A DNA stretch of 64,000 nucleotides. Origin: Aquirufa ecclesiirivi (GTDB lineage: Bacteria; Bacteroidota; Bacteroidia; Cytophagales; Spirosomataceae). Of the stretch, positions 34,499-43,124 are shown one piece after another; position 1 is the stretch's first letter, and each line of letters begins with the position of its first letter. The position numbers were made by a program, and so were the translations under genes. The stretch spans positions 1 to 64,000 of the forward strand of contig NZ_JAANOP010000011.1 in assembly GCF_011250515.1 (NCBI RefSeq), given 5' to 3'. The notes beneath the pieces are model-generated. The model saw only the letters and a list, made by a program, of their open reading frames with translations, searched no databases and was not told where the DNA came from.

Positions 34499-36118
34499 TT
34501 AAATTTGCTTTTCTACTTGGAATAAAAAATGCTCAAAGTCCCATTGGGGTGCTTCGGTCAACTTTATTTGCTGCCAAGTGTCAGTAGGATGAATTCTCTC
34601 CCCTAATCCTTGGCTATGCTTGATTTCAATAGGTAAGTCAATTTCTCCAGGTACATTTTTCCATTTATAGCGCAATGTAAATGCTCCATTCGCTTCTTTC
34701 AGTTGGTAAACCAAGGTTGGAATGTCCGCCCGATGTAGGTATAAGGACATGATGGCTTTGACGTTACGTTTCAACTTCTTTTCAAAGAAATTAAGCACTT
34801 CTTCGGCATGCGTGTTTTTATGGTAAAAGGTTAAACAAAAGTCCTTGATGGTGCTGAACCAAAGCTTGTCATCTGCCACAATGGACCGCAGTGTTTGAAA
34901 CATCCAGGTGCCTTTGAAATACATGTCGGAATCAGGACTTTGATAATTTACACCATAAGGGCCAATGATAGGAAAGCGATTTTTGATGTTGTTTTTTTGT
35001 CCATTCAAATAGGACTGAGCTTGCTCTTTTCCTGATTTTTCTTCCAAATAAATGGCTTCCGCATAGGTTCCTAAGGCTTCATGAATCCACAAATCAGCGT
35101 GATCAGTACATGAGATGGAATTTCCAAACCATTCATGGGCAGATTCATGTACGATGATGAAATCAAATCCGTAGTTATTGTTTTTGTAGTGGTTGCCATA
35201 GGCCACGGCACTTTGATGTTCCATTCCCCAATAATCCGTTTCTACCAGCGCATAGCCATCTTTTGGAAAAGGGTAGGGGCCAAAGTATTTCTCAAAGATG
35301 CGTAGCATTTCCTGACTTTGCTGAAAATGTTTTTTGGCTATTTCGGCATTGCTTTGAAGGACATAATAATCCAAATCCAAGGGCTTGCCATTCAGTTGAA
35401 TCATTTTTTCTGACCAATGGGCATAGTCGGCAATATTAATGGATACGTTATAGGTATTGATGGGATATTGTACCTTCCAATGGTATTCCGTGCCAAATGC
35501 CGTGGATGTACTTGCCACTAGATTGCCATTGGAAACCGCCATCAGGCCTTTGGGCGCCTCGATACGGATATCCATGGATTCCGGTTCATCCCCTGGATGG
35601 TCCTTGCATGGCCACCAAACTGAAGCACCTAGGCCTTCACAGGAAACGGTTACCCAAGGTTTACCTGCTGGATCTTTGGTCCAAGAAAAACCACCATCCC
35701 AAGGTGGACGAACCGCTTTGCGGGGTTGACCTTGGTAGGAAATGAGTATTTGGTGTTTTTGTTTGACGAGGAGTGTTCTTGGGAAATCAATAAAAATGGC
35801 ATTGCCATCTCGACGGTATGTTAAGGCTTTGTTTTCAAATACAATTTGGTCAATGCTCAAGTTGGAGAATAAATCTACTTGGATTTGTTTTGTCTTTTCT
35901 TTCACCACAAATTGGATGCTATTGGAGCCTGTGATGTAGGTTTTCTCCGGGTCTACCTTCACTTTCAAATCATAATGAAGTACATCATAGGAAGTACGCG
36001 CAGGCCGCAAACTTCCCCGCAAACTATCCGCATGACTGAACTTTTGGGCAGGGAGACTAAAGGAACATAGTATAGAAAATAGAAAAAATATACTTGTAGG
36101 TTTCATTAATTTTTTCAC
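34499..36118 (-). CDS. M1-family zinc metallopeptidase
   Basis: The 539-residue exported aminopeptidase has a signal peptide (about 1-24) and an N-terminal beta-saddle domain. The catalytic domain has a WGMEHQSA substrate-anchoring motif (297-304) in place of GAMEN. The zinc site is HESAHEWFG (His324, Glu325, His328) with Glu347 in HEALGTYAE. The family removes N-terminal residues from peptides. This one is the short form lacking the C-terminal alpha-helical domain of PepN, and probably works in the periplasm or at the surface. Confidence 0.9.
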   Translation of the reverse strand: MKKLMKPTSIFFLFSILCSFSLPAQKFSHADSLRGSLRPARTSYDVLHYDLKVKVDPEKTYITGSNSIQFVVKEKTKQIQVDLFSNLSIDQIVFENKALTYRRDGNAIFIDFPRTLLVKQKHQILISYQGQPRKAVRPPWDGGFSWTKDPAGKPWVTVSCEGLGASVWWPCKDHPGDEPESMDIRIEAPKGLMAVSNGNLVASTSTAFGTEYHWKVQYPINTYNVSINIADYAHWSEKMIQLNGKPLDLDYYVLQSNAEIAKKHFQQSQEMLRIFEKYFGPYPFPKDGYALVETDYWGMEHQSAVAYGNHYKNNNYGFDFIIVHESAHEWFGNSISCTDHADLWIHEALGTYAEAIYLEEKSGKEQAQSYLNGQKNNIKNRFPIIGPYGVNYQSPDSDMYFKGTWMFQTLRSIVADDKLWFSTIKDFCLTFYHKNTHAEEVLNFFEKKLKRNVKAIMSLYLHRADIPTLVYQLKEANGAFTLRYKWKNVPGEIDLPIEIKHSQGLGERIHPTDTWQQIKLTEAPQWDFEHFLFQVEKQI

Positions 36119-36141
36119 TGGTTATGGCAATGAGGTTGAAA

Positions 36142-36528
36142 TTATTTGGTACGAGTAATGACTGTATATTCCATTTCTAAATTTTCTATGGTTAGGAAAT
36201 CCGTGGGATATTTCAACGTATCTAAATCAAGTTTTATGGGATATGCATGTAAACACTGCCAAGCACGAATGACCTCAGCATCGGAATTAAGTAAAGAAAT
36301 GGTCAAATTTTTGACTGGGATCTTGCACAGATTATTAAAGGCATCAATGATCAATTGAAAAGATTTCCAATTTTGACAAAGTCCTCTTTTAAACCTTATG
36401 GGGGAATGATTGTTCCCATTTTTCAAATTAGAATTTGTAATATCTAATCCAGAAACCTCTTGAAATGACATCTCGATTTTTCCGTATTGAACTTTAAAAT
36501 AATATGAGGCTAGGATGTTTTCTGTCAT
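36142..36528 (-). CDS. Solitary T4 gp19-like tail-tube protein
   Basis: The 128-residue protein matches the Phage_T4_gp19 family (tail tubes of myophages and of extracellular contractile injection systems). It shows ASYYFKVQYG...FQEVSGLDI at the N-terminus, SPIRFKRGL in the middle and LTISLLNSDAEVIRAWQCLHAYPIKLDLDTL...IENLEMEYTVITR at the C-terminus. The open frame extends to 36618, but those 30 codons read through the ahcY terminator, so ATG 36528 is the likely start. No sheath, baseplate, ClpV-like ATPase or other tail gene is adjacent. Its role alone is unknown: it may be a remnant or a part acting with a distant cluster. Confidence 0.75.
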   Translation of the reverse strand: MTENILASYYFKVQYGKIEMSFQEVSGLDITNSNLKNGNNHSPIRFKRGLCQNWKSFQLIIDAFNNLCKIPVKNLTISLLNSDAEVIRAWQCLHAYPIKLDLDTLKYPTDFLTIENLEMEYTVITRTK

Positions 36529-36572
36529 TTTATGAATAGCAAGGTAAAAATAGCCAAGATTCCCTTGAAAGC

Positions 36573-36604
36573 AAAAAGCCACCCTCTTGCGAAGGTGGCT
36601 TTGG
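36573..36604 (-). terminator. Rho-independent terminator of ahcY
   Basis: Read on the minus strand: AAAGCCACC, loop of about 10 bases, GGTGGCTTTTT. A 9-bp GC-rich stem is followed by a T run, 21 bp after the ahcY stop. Confidence 0.85.
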
Positions 36605-36624
36605 GAATAGATTCTCAAAAAAGA

Positions 36625-37941
36625 CTAGTAACGGTAATGCTCAGGCTTGAATGGACCATTTTCTGGTACACCAATGTATTCCGCTTGATCTTTCTCTAAT
36701 TTCTCCAATTTAGCACCAATGTGTGCCAAGTGCAAGAAAGCTACTTTTTCATCCAAATGCTTCGGAAGTATGTATACTTTGTTCTCGTAATTCGCTGAAT
36801 TAGCCCAAAGCTCTAATTGAGCTAAAGTTTGATTACAGAATGAGTTCGACATCACGAAAGATGGGTGACCCATGGCACAGCCTAAGTTCACCAAACGTCC
36901 TTCTGCTAATACGATGATGTTTTTGCCATCAATCGTGTACATATCCACCTGTGGTTTGATTTGGTCTTTCGATGCACCGTAGTTATCGTTTAACCAAGAC
37001 ATGTCGATCTCATTGTCAAAGTGACCAATGTTACAAACAATGGCCTTGTCTTTCATCGCTTTGAAATGACGATCACGAATGATTTTTACGTTTCCTGTAG
37101 CGGTTACGAAGATGTTAGCGCGACTAGCGGCTTCGTCCATCGTTACTACCTCAAAACCATCCATAGCAGCTTGCAATGCACAGATTGGGTCAATCTCCGT
37201 TACCAATACACGGCAACCAGCACCACGTAATGACTCAGCACTACCTTTTCCTACATCACCATATCCGGCTACTACGGCTACTTTACCAGCTAACATTAAG
37301 TCAGTAGCACGACGAATCGCATCAACTAATGACTCTTTACAGCCGTATTTATTGTCAAATTTAGATTTAGTTACCGAGTCGTTCACGTTGATGGCTGGTA
37401 AGAACAAAGTACCATTTTTCATACGCTCGTATAGACGGTGAACACCCGTAGTTGTTTCCTCAGAAAGTCCTTTGATGCCAGAGATTAATTCTGGATACTC
37501 ATCAAATACCATGTTGGTTAAATCACCACCATCATCCAAAATCATGTTCAAGGGTTGTTTTTCTTCTCCGAAAAACAAGGTTTGCTCAATACACCAGTTG
37601 AACTCTTCTTCGTTCATGCCTTTCCAAGCATAAACCGGAATTCCAGCTGCGGCAATAGCTGCTGCTGCGTGATCTTGTGTCGAAAAAATATTACAAGATG
37701 ACCAAGTAACTTCTGCTCCTAAAGCAGTCAATGTTTCAATCAAAACTGCTGTTTGAATCGTCATGTGCAAACATCCTGCGATGCGCGCCCCCTTTAAAGG
37801 TTGAGCTTTTCCAAATTCAGCACGTAAAGCCATTAATCCTGGCATTTCTGCTTCTGCTAATTGAATCTCTTTACGACCCCAGTCGGCCAGTGCAATGTCT
37901 TTAACTTTAAATGGTACATATGTACCTGATTGTGATGCCAT
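36625..37941 (-). CDS. ahcY: Adenosylhomocysteinase
   Basis: Hydrolyses S-adenosylhomocysteine to adenosine and homocysteine, relieving inhibition of methyltransferases. The 438-residue protein has [47 protein letters not shown] (catalytic Lys/Asp region) and the NAD loop [12 protein letters not shown] (about 224-235). The C-terminal [21 protein letters not shown]...PFKPEHYRY is also present. It is a single-gene unit with its own promoter and terminator. Confidence 0.96.
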   Translation of the reverse strand: MASQSGTYVPFKVKDIALADWGRKEIQLAEAEMPGLMALRAEFGKAQPLKGARIAGCLHMTIQTAVLIETLTALGAEVTWSSCNIFSTQDHAAAAIAAAGIPVYAWKGMNEEEFNWCIEQTLFFGEEKQPLNMILDDGGDLTNMVFDEYPELISGIKGLSEETTTGVHRLYERMKNGTLFLPAINVNDSVTKSKFDNKYGCKESLVDAIRRATDLMLAGKVAVVAGYGDVGKGSAESLRGAGCRVLVTEIDPICALQAAMDGFEVVTMDEAASRANIFVTATGNVKIIRDRHFKAMKDKAIVCNIGHFDNEIDMSWLNDNYGASKDQIKPQVDMYTIDGKNIIVLAEGRLVNLGCAMGHPSFVMSNSFCNQTLAQLELWANSANYENKVYILPKHLDEKVAFLHLAHIGAKLEKLEKDQAEYIGVPENGPFKPEHYRY

Positions 37942-37978
37942 TGTGTATGATGTTGAATTGAATTTTCTTAATAAAGTG

Positions 37979-37986
37979 CAAAGTTA
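37979..37986 (-). promoter_or_regulatory. ahcY promoter -7 box
   Basis: TAACTTTG on the minus strand, a full match to TAnnTTTG, 38 bp upstream of the ahcY start. No riboswitch-like structure is evident in the short leader. Confidence 0.55.
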
Positions 37987-38106
37987 AGTCTTTTTTAAAG
38001 AAAGAGAAAATCTAGAATTGAGTTTAATTTTATCCGTTTTGTGCCAATTAGCTACACTTATTCATTTAAAGCCTAATGCAGAGCAAAATGGTAAATTTAT
38101 AACAGT

Positions 38107-38598
38107 CTAGTTCGGGTATTTTTTATCGAGCGGTACTAACAACTGAAGTAAATCAGCTGATTTAAGATATTGCTGGTGCTGAAATATGATTTCATGGTCA
38201 GAATTTAGGATGCAAATGCTGGGGAAGGCAATAGCCCCTTGGATACTGCCTAATTTCAAAGCGAGTTCATGTATTCCAGTTTGATTTCCCGTAGGTTGAA
38301 ACTGGTACTCATTCTTCGCAAAGCTCATCTTTCGTTTTTCTTCGGCATTGAGTGACACAAACCAGAATTGATTAGTTAGCGCTTGAATAACCTGTTTATT
38401 TTTAAACGTCGTGTTTTTCATCAGTTGGCAAAACTTACACCAATCCGTATGCATGAAAACAAAGACCTTTCTTTTTTCCGTTTTCTGTAAACTATCCAGT
38501 TGCTCTATAGTATAGGATTTTAATTGAGAATATACCTCAATAGGCTTCAACATGAAAAGCGAAATCAAAACCAAGAATAAGAGCTGCTTCTTTCTCAT
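38107..38598 (-). CDS. Exported thioredoxin-like protein
   Basis: The 163-residue protein has a signal peptide (about 1-25) and a thioredoxin-fold domain with the redox motif WCKFC (Cys54, Cys57) in FMHTDWCKFCQLM. The cis-Pro region is IAFPSICIL. It most resembles thioredoxin_7/DUF255-type proteins. Its start overlaps the TonB receptor stop by 4 bp, so it is translated with that receptor. A role in envelope disulfide chemistry during metal uptake is an inference from this linkage. Confidence 0.85.
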   Translation of the reverse strand: MRKKQLLFLVLISLFMLKPIEVYSQLKSYTIEQLDSLQKTEKRKVFVFMHTDWCKFCQLMKNTTFKNKQVIQALTNQFWFVSLNAEEKRKMSFAKNEYQFQPTGNQTGIHELALKLGSIQGAIAFPSICILNSDHEIIFQHQQYLKSADLLQLLVPLDKKYPN

Positions 38599-40901
38599 TT
38601 TTTGAATGTATATCGAATACCTAAAAATAACCTGATACCTTGGTTAGGGCCATAGACATAATTGGGATCAAAGGTTAAGGCATAAGGGTTATTTGGACTG
38701 GCTATAACTTTTCCATTATTTCCAAATTGTACTTCTTTATCAAAGGGGTCATTACTTCTAGCAATGATGAATGGATTTCCTTGACTCGGAGTCCAGTTCA
38801 ATAAGTTTTTTACACCCCCGTAAATTTGAAGATCATGGAATCCATCATAGGTCATTTGTATATTTTGAATGCTCCACCAAGGAGAATAGGCTCTTCTTGG
38901 ATCTTTTTCCCCAAGCAATGGCAAGCGCATGGGACTGTACATATTTCCTGTATAATCAATCGCTAAGTGCGCGGAGTTGATTTTGTAGGAGATGGCCCAG
39001 GTGCTTGTGAAATTTTCGGTTAATAGTTGCTGCTTGGTCAAACCATTTTCAGTTAGGGTATTTTCCATTAAGGTGCCTCCAACTATGACTTTTAGGCCAT
39101 TATTAAATACTGCATCAATGTTTAAACTAATTCCCTTGCTTTCAGCAAAACCACTTAAATTATCATAAATAATTTTATTAGGGTCAATTTCATAATCTCC
39201 TACGATTCGATTGGTGAAATAGGTATAAAAAGCCGAAGCGTCTAGCCCAATGTAGGAATCATCCCGAGTATAAATTTTCTTAATGTAATTCGCATTGATG
39301 TTGTAAGATCTTTCTGGGTTTAATTCATTTTTTATTTCTATGATTCTTGCACCCGTTAGAGCGGCGTGATCTTCGGTAAACAAATTCACAACTCGATAGC
39401 CTGTTCCCGCATTGAATCGAAGAATATTGTTTTCATTAAATGTCCATTTATAAGCTAATCTAGGGGTGAAAATATTGCCATGGTAATTGTTATAGTCGTA
39501 TCGATAACCTAGGAGTAGTTTATGTTTATCCGTGATCGAAATTTCATTTTGAACAAATATGCCAGGAAGCCATGTTTTTTGGGCTAAATTTTCTGGCTTT
39601 GTTAAGTCAGCTGTTGCTGTGGCCGGAGTATTATCGTCATAATAGGTATAGCGCAGCGCTGTTCCCATTAAAAAATCATTTTTCCCCATTTTTTTATCCC
39701 ATGTCAACTGCATAAAAGCGATATTTTGCTGGGCATCATACACCGTAGTGCCGTATCTACTATCTTGATTGTGGCTATTGTATGAAAATGACAGGAGCAG
39801 CTTTTCTGTAAAGGGTAATTGATAATTCCCTAGGACTTCCCAGCGATTGGTAAATATACTTTCCCCATAAATGCTATCGCCACCTCTAAATTGTTTTTGC
39901 CACCGCATATCACCCCCCCAGCGGTCTTCATACATGTAGCGAGCAGCCAAGCTAAACAACCGATTTTCTTTGCGGTTAAAATTCCATTTTTGAAATAAGG
40001 AGATCCGATGCTGCAAAGTCATATCGGTAAAATTGTCTTTGTTGTTGTCTACTCTATTTTGAAAATTAAAATAGTTAAGGCCTGTTAATGCCGTCACTTT
40101 TTTGCCTGCATTCAGTTTAAATGCCAAATCAGCATTGTATTCACCCCAACTCGTACTAAATATATCTGCTGATGCCAAAGGGGCATTTTGTGGTTTTTTG
40201 GTAATGATATTGATTAAGCCGCCAACTGCTTCACTGCCATATAAGGATGATGCGGGACCTTTGACAATTTCAATTCGCTCCACGATGGAATTAGGAATAC
40301 CGGATAAGCCATATACGGTACTCAGACTGCTGACGATGGGCATGCCATCCACTAAGACCATGGTGTATGGACCTTCTAATCCATTGATATGTATATCTCC
40401 TGTATTGCACACATTGCAATTCAATTGAGGTCTAACCCCATTGACATTTTGTAATGCCTCGTAAATATTTGGCGTGGGGTTTTTCTTAAAATAGGTAGGA
40501 GTGTAAATTTCTACTGGTACAGGACTTTCTAATCGACTTACCTCTTTCATGGTCCCCGTAATGACAACCTCATTTAAAAGCATGGCATAATTGCTTAAAT
40601 CCACAGGCAGGGTCAGGTGCTCTCCTTCATTGATGGAAATGGCTTTTTCAAATTTTTCAAAACCTACGCAACTGACGCGAAGGATATATTTTCCAGCTTT
40701 GATGTTTTTTAGTGAGTAATTTCCAGACTTGTCGCTGGAAGTTCCGTAAGGACTGCCCAGTAAAGTGACACTGGCCAACTCAATGGCTTGATTCTCGGAA
40801 ATGATTTTACCTGAAATATTAGCAGCTACTTGAGCATAAGAGATGTTATAGCTTAAGATCAAACAAATGCTTACTATGATTTGTAGTCTTATTTTTTTCA
40901 T
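38595..40901 (-). CDS. TonB-dependent receptor, probably metal-related
   Basis: The 768-residue outer-membrane receptor has a signal peptide ending near YAQ and an N-terminal carboxypeptidase-regulatory-like beta domain (about 24-105). The plug (about 110-235) contains NCNVCNTGDIHINGLEG, with a CxxC, and GPASSLYGSEAVGG. A 22-strand barrel follows, ending LFLGIRYTFKK. The listed ATG 40901 (MKKIRLQ) is preferred over 40925, which adds eight residues before the signal peptide. It is divergent from a DtxR-type regulator with a DtxR-like operator between them, which suggests iron- or manganese-responsive uptake. Confidence 0.88.
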   Translation of the reverse strand: MKKIRLQIIVSICLILSYNISYAQVAANISGKIISENQAIELASVTLLGSPYGTSSDKSGNYSLKNIKAGKYILRVSCVGFEKFEKAISINEGEHLTLPVDLSNYAMLLNEVVITGTMKEVSRLESPVPVEIYTPTYFKKNPTPNIYEALQNVNGVRPQLNCNVCNTGDIHINGLEGPYTMVLVDGMPIVSSLSTVYGLSGIPNSIVERIEIVKGPASSLYGSEAVGGLINIITKKPQNAPLASADIFSTSWGEYNADLAFKLNAGKKVTALTGLNYFNFQNRVDNNKDNFTDMTLQHRISLFQKWNFNRKENRLFSLAARYMYEDRWGGDMRWQKQFRGGDSIYGESIFTNRWEVLGNYQLPFTEKLLLSFSYNSHNQDSRYGTTVYDAQQNIAFMQLTWDKKMGKNDFLMGTALRYTYYDDNTPATATADLTKPENLAQKTWLPGIFVQNEISITDKHKLLLGYRYDYNNYHGNIFTPRLAYKWTFNENNILRFNAGTGYRVVNLFTEDHAALTGARIIEIKNELNPERSYNINANYIKKIYTRDDSYIGLDASAFYTYFTNRIVGDYEIDPNKIIYDNLSGFAESKGISLNIDAVFNNGLKVIVGGTLMENTLTENGLTKQQLLTENFTSTWAISYKINSAHLAIDYTGNMYSPMRLPLLGEKDPRRAYSPWWSIQNIQMTYDGFHDLQIYGGVKNLLNWTPSQGNPFIIARSNDPFDKEVQFGNNGKVIASPNNPYALTFDPNYVYGPNQGIRLFLGIRYTFKK

Positions 40902-40935
40902 TTTTTTGCTATTCAAGTCAAGCAAAAGTAAATAA

Positions 40936-40951
40936 GTTAGACTAATCTAAC
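40936..40951. promoter_or_regulatory. DtxR/MntR-like operator
   Basis: GTTAGACTAATCTAAC: a 6-bp inverted repeat (GTTAGA N4 TCTAAC) resembling DtxR-family boxes such as TTAGG(N)TTAGCCTAA. It lies in the -33 region of the regulator gene and upstream of the divergent TonB receptor, so it could control both. Confidence 0.65.
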
Positions 40952-40974
40952 AAATTAAGTTTTATCTTTTTTTG

Positions 40975-40982
40975 TATCTTTG
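40975..40982 (+). promoter_or_regulatory. Promoter -7 box of the DtxR-family gene
   Basis: TATCTTTG, a full TAnnTTTG match, 23 bp upstream of the start codon and 23 bp after the inverted-repeat operator. Confidence 0.6.
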
Positions 40983-41005
40983 GATATTAATCCCTTTTTT
41001 CATTC

Positions 41006-41716
41006 ATGCAATTATCTTATACCGAAGAAAATTATTTAAAAGCATTGCTTAAAGTTTCATTTGACAGTGGGAGTGAAGCCGTAGGGACGAATGAATTAGC
41101 TATTTCTTTGATGGTCAAACCTGCCACCGTGAACGACATGCTCAAAAAGTTGAAGGAAAAAGGATTGGTCGATTATGAAAAATACGGGAAGATCACATTG
41201 AGTGCCGATGGCAAGAAAATAGCCACCTATATTATTCGTAAGCACCGCCTATGGGAAACTTTCTTATATGAGAAGTTGGAGTTTAGCTGGGATGAAGTGC
41301 ATGATGTGGCCGAGCAATTGGAACATATTCATTCACAAAAGTTGGTTGATAAATTGGACAAATTCTTGGATTTCCCTGAATATGATCCCCATGGAGATCC
41401 GATTCCCAATCGTTTGGGTGAATTAAAAGTACAATTCAAGAAAACCTTATCTGAGGTAGCGGTGGGCAATAGTTGCAAAATGGTCGCTGTCAAGGACAAT
41501 TCAAGTTCTTTCTTGCAATACGTGGTTCAAGTTGGATTAGGTCTCAATAATGAGATTAATGTATTGTCCAAACAAGAATACGATGCCATTATGGTGATTG
41601 AGGTGAATGGACAAAGATCAAGTGTGAGTCAGAAGTTTGCCGACAATATTTTTGTTGTCTGCCAGCATTGTGAAGCAGGAAAGCTTTGTCCCAATGAACG
41701 ATGTACATTCAACTAA
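41006..41716 (+). CDS. DtxR/MntR-family metal-dependent regulator with Cys-rich tail
   Basis: The 236-residue protein has an N-terminal winged helix (SYTEENYLKALLK...LMVKPATVNDMLKKLKEKGLV), a dimerisation/metal domain with IRKHRLWETFL and EHIHSQKLVDKLDKFL, and a C-terminal SH3/FeoA-like region. It ends in CQHCEAGKLCPNERCTFN, with Cys219, Cys222, Cys228 and Cys233. Family members repress metal uptake when bound to Fe(II) or Mn(II). The four-Cys tail could add a metal or redox site, but this is inferred only. The operator at 40936 suggests autoregulation and control of the TonB receptor. Confidence 0.88.
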   Translation: MQLSYTEENYLKALLKVSFDSGSEAVGTNELAISLMVKPATVNDMLKKLKEKGLVDYEKYGKITLSADGKKIATYIIRKHRLWETFLYEKLEFSWDEVHDVAEQLEHIHSQKLVDKLDKFLDFPEYDPHGDPIPNRLGELKVQFKKTLSEVAVGNSCKMVAVKDNSSSFLQYVVQVGLGLNNEINVLSKQEYDAIMVIEVNGQRSSVSQKFADNIFVVCQHCEAGKLCPNERCTFN

Positions 41717-41793
41717 GCTTTGGTATATCTAATTTTTAAGAAGTCGATTGTTGGTCTTTCAGTTCTACTTTGAAACAAACTTGAATCTAAATA

Positions 41794-43086
41794 CTATTCC
41801 AAAAACGGCAATACGCTTTCCAAAGAAATACCCCTAGATCCTTTGACCAACAAAAAGCTATTTTTAATCGGATGATCTTGCAACCAGATGTGCAGACCAA
41901 ATTTGTCTGGAAAATAATAGGCCTTCGGTAAATGAATCAAGGCATGTTGCATATGTTGACCCACCAACAAAACTTTGTCGAAATGTTGCTGGGCAATTAA
42001 TTCACCCAATGCCGCATGTTCCTCCGCAGAAGCATCCCCCAATTCAAACATGTCACCTAAAATGACAATTTTAGGATTACTTTCCGTTTCGGCAAAATGC
42101 TGGATGGCGGCCGACATAGACGAGGGATTGGCATTGTAAGCATCCATCAAAACTTGGTTGCTTCCAATATGAATGTACTGAGAACGGTGGTTGGTCGGAA
42201 AATAGCTACGTATCCCTTCATGGCATTGTTCGTCACTGAGTCCAAAATATTTCCCCACGGCCAAAGCCATTTGAATGTTTTCGAAGTTGTAGATACCCGG
42301 CAAATGACTATGAACTTGTATTCCATCTCGCGTTTGGTAAACCACGGTAGGCTTAGCCTCTACTAATTCGGTATACAAGGCCTCATTGGCCATGATAGTA
42401 TTTTTAAAGCGTCTTTCAGCATGCATGTCATGCACCACGTTTTTGTCAGCAGGTAAAAACACCGTTCCATCATGGTGCGCTAAAAAATCAAATAATTCCC
42501 CTTTGCCTTTTCTAATGCCTTCTACTCCTCCAAAACCTTCTAAATGAGCTTTACCGATGTTGGTAATTAAACCATGCGTCGGTTGGGCTATATTCACTAG
42601 TTCATGAATATCCCCTTGTTTATTGGCACCCATTTCAATCACCGCTATTTCATGACTGGATTGGATGGCCAAAATAGATAGAGGGACGCCAATGTGATTA
42701 TTTAAATTTCCAGCAGTAGCAAAGCAATGAAACTTTTGAGACAACACAGAAAATAATAGTTCTTTGGTCGTCGTTTTACCATTTGATCCCGTTAATCCAA
42801 TGATAGGAATCTGCAAGGTCTGTCGGTATAGTCGGGCTACATCTTGCAAAGCTTGTAATCCATCCTCTACCAACAGCGTGTTAGGGATGTGAGCAAAAGC
42901 TTCATCATCAATCACGGCATAAGCGGCACCTTTGGATAATGCTTCTTCTGCCAATTGGTTGGCATTAAAATTGGGACCTTTTAGAGCAAAGAATAGATTA
43001 CCTGGTGCTATCTTACGAGTATCGGTAGATACACCACTAGCTTGTAAAAATTTGTCTAAAAGTGTTACATTAGAGGTCTTCATCAT
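41794..43086 (-). CDS. murF: UDP-MurNAc-tripeptide--D-Ala-D-Ala ligase
   Basis: Adds the D-Ala-D-Ala dipeptide to the cytoplasmic peptidoglycan precursor. The 430-residue Mur ligase has an N-terminal UDP-binding domain with STDTRKIAPGNLFFALKG. The ATP loop is GLTGSNGKTTTKEL (97-110), followed by AVIEMGANKQGDI and the C-terminal YNANPSSMSAAI and LGDMFELG motifs specific to MurF. It stands alone between the DtxR-type gene (convergent) and the VCBS-repeat gene (divergent). Confidence 0.95.
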   Translation of the reverse strand: MMKTSNVTLLDKFLQASGVSTDTRKIAPGNLFFALKGPNFNANQLAEEALSKGAAYAVIDDEAFAHIPNTLLVEDGLQALQDVARLYRQTLQIPIIGLTGSNGKTTTKELLFSVLSQKFHCFATAGNLNNHIGVPLSILAIQSSHEIAVIEMGANKQGDIHELVNIAQPTHGLITNIGKAHLEGFGGVEGIRKGKGELFDFLAHHDGTVFLPADKNVVHDMHAERRFKNTIMANEALYTELVEAKPTVVYQTRDGIQVHSHLPGIYNFENIQMALAVGKYFGLSDEQCHEGIRSYFPTNHRSQYIHIGSNQVLMDAYNANPSSMSAAIQHFAETESNPKIVILGDMFELGDASAEEHAALGELIAQQHFDKVLLVGQHMQHALIHLPKAYYFPDKFGLHIWLQDHPIKNSFLLVKGSRGISLESVLPFLE

Positions 43087-43124
43087 AAATTAGATTACCA
43101 GGGCTTTTGGCTTACAAATATCGA

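Noticed and set aside
35457-35745. Plus-strand ORFs opposite the M1 peptidase, and similar shadow frames across proS, ahcY, murF and others
   Set aside because: They lie wholly within well-supported genes in other frames and have no independent motif or composition support.
36142-36618. Prophage or eCIS cluster around the gp19-like gene
   Set aside because: All neighbours are housekeeping or unrelated genes (M1 peptidase, ahcY); no other structural phage gene is present.
37942-38106. SAH riboswitch upstream of ahcY
   Set aside because: The leader after the -7 box is only about 30 nt, too short for the known SAH aptamer, and no conserved stem is visible.
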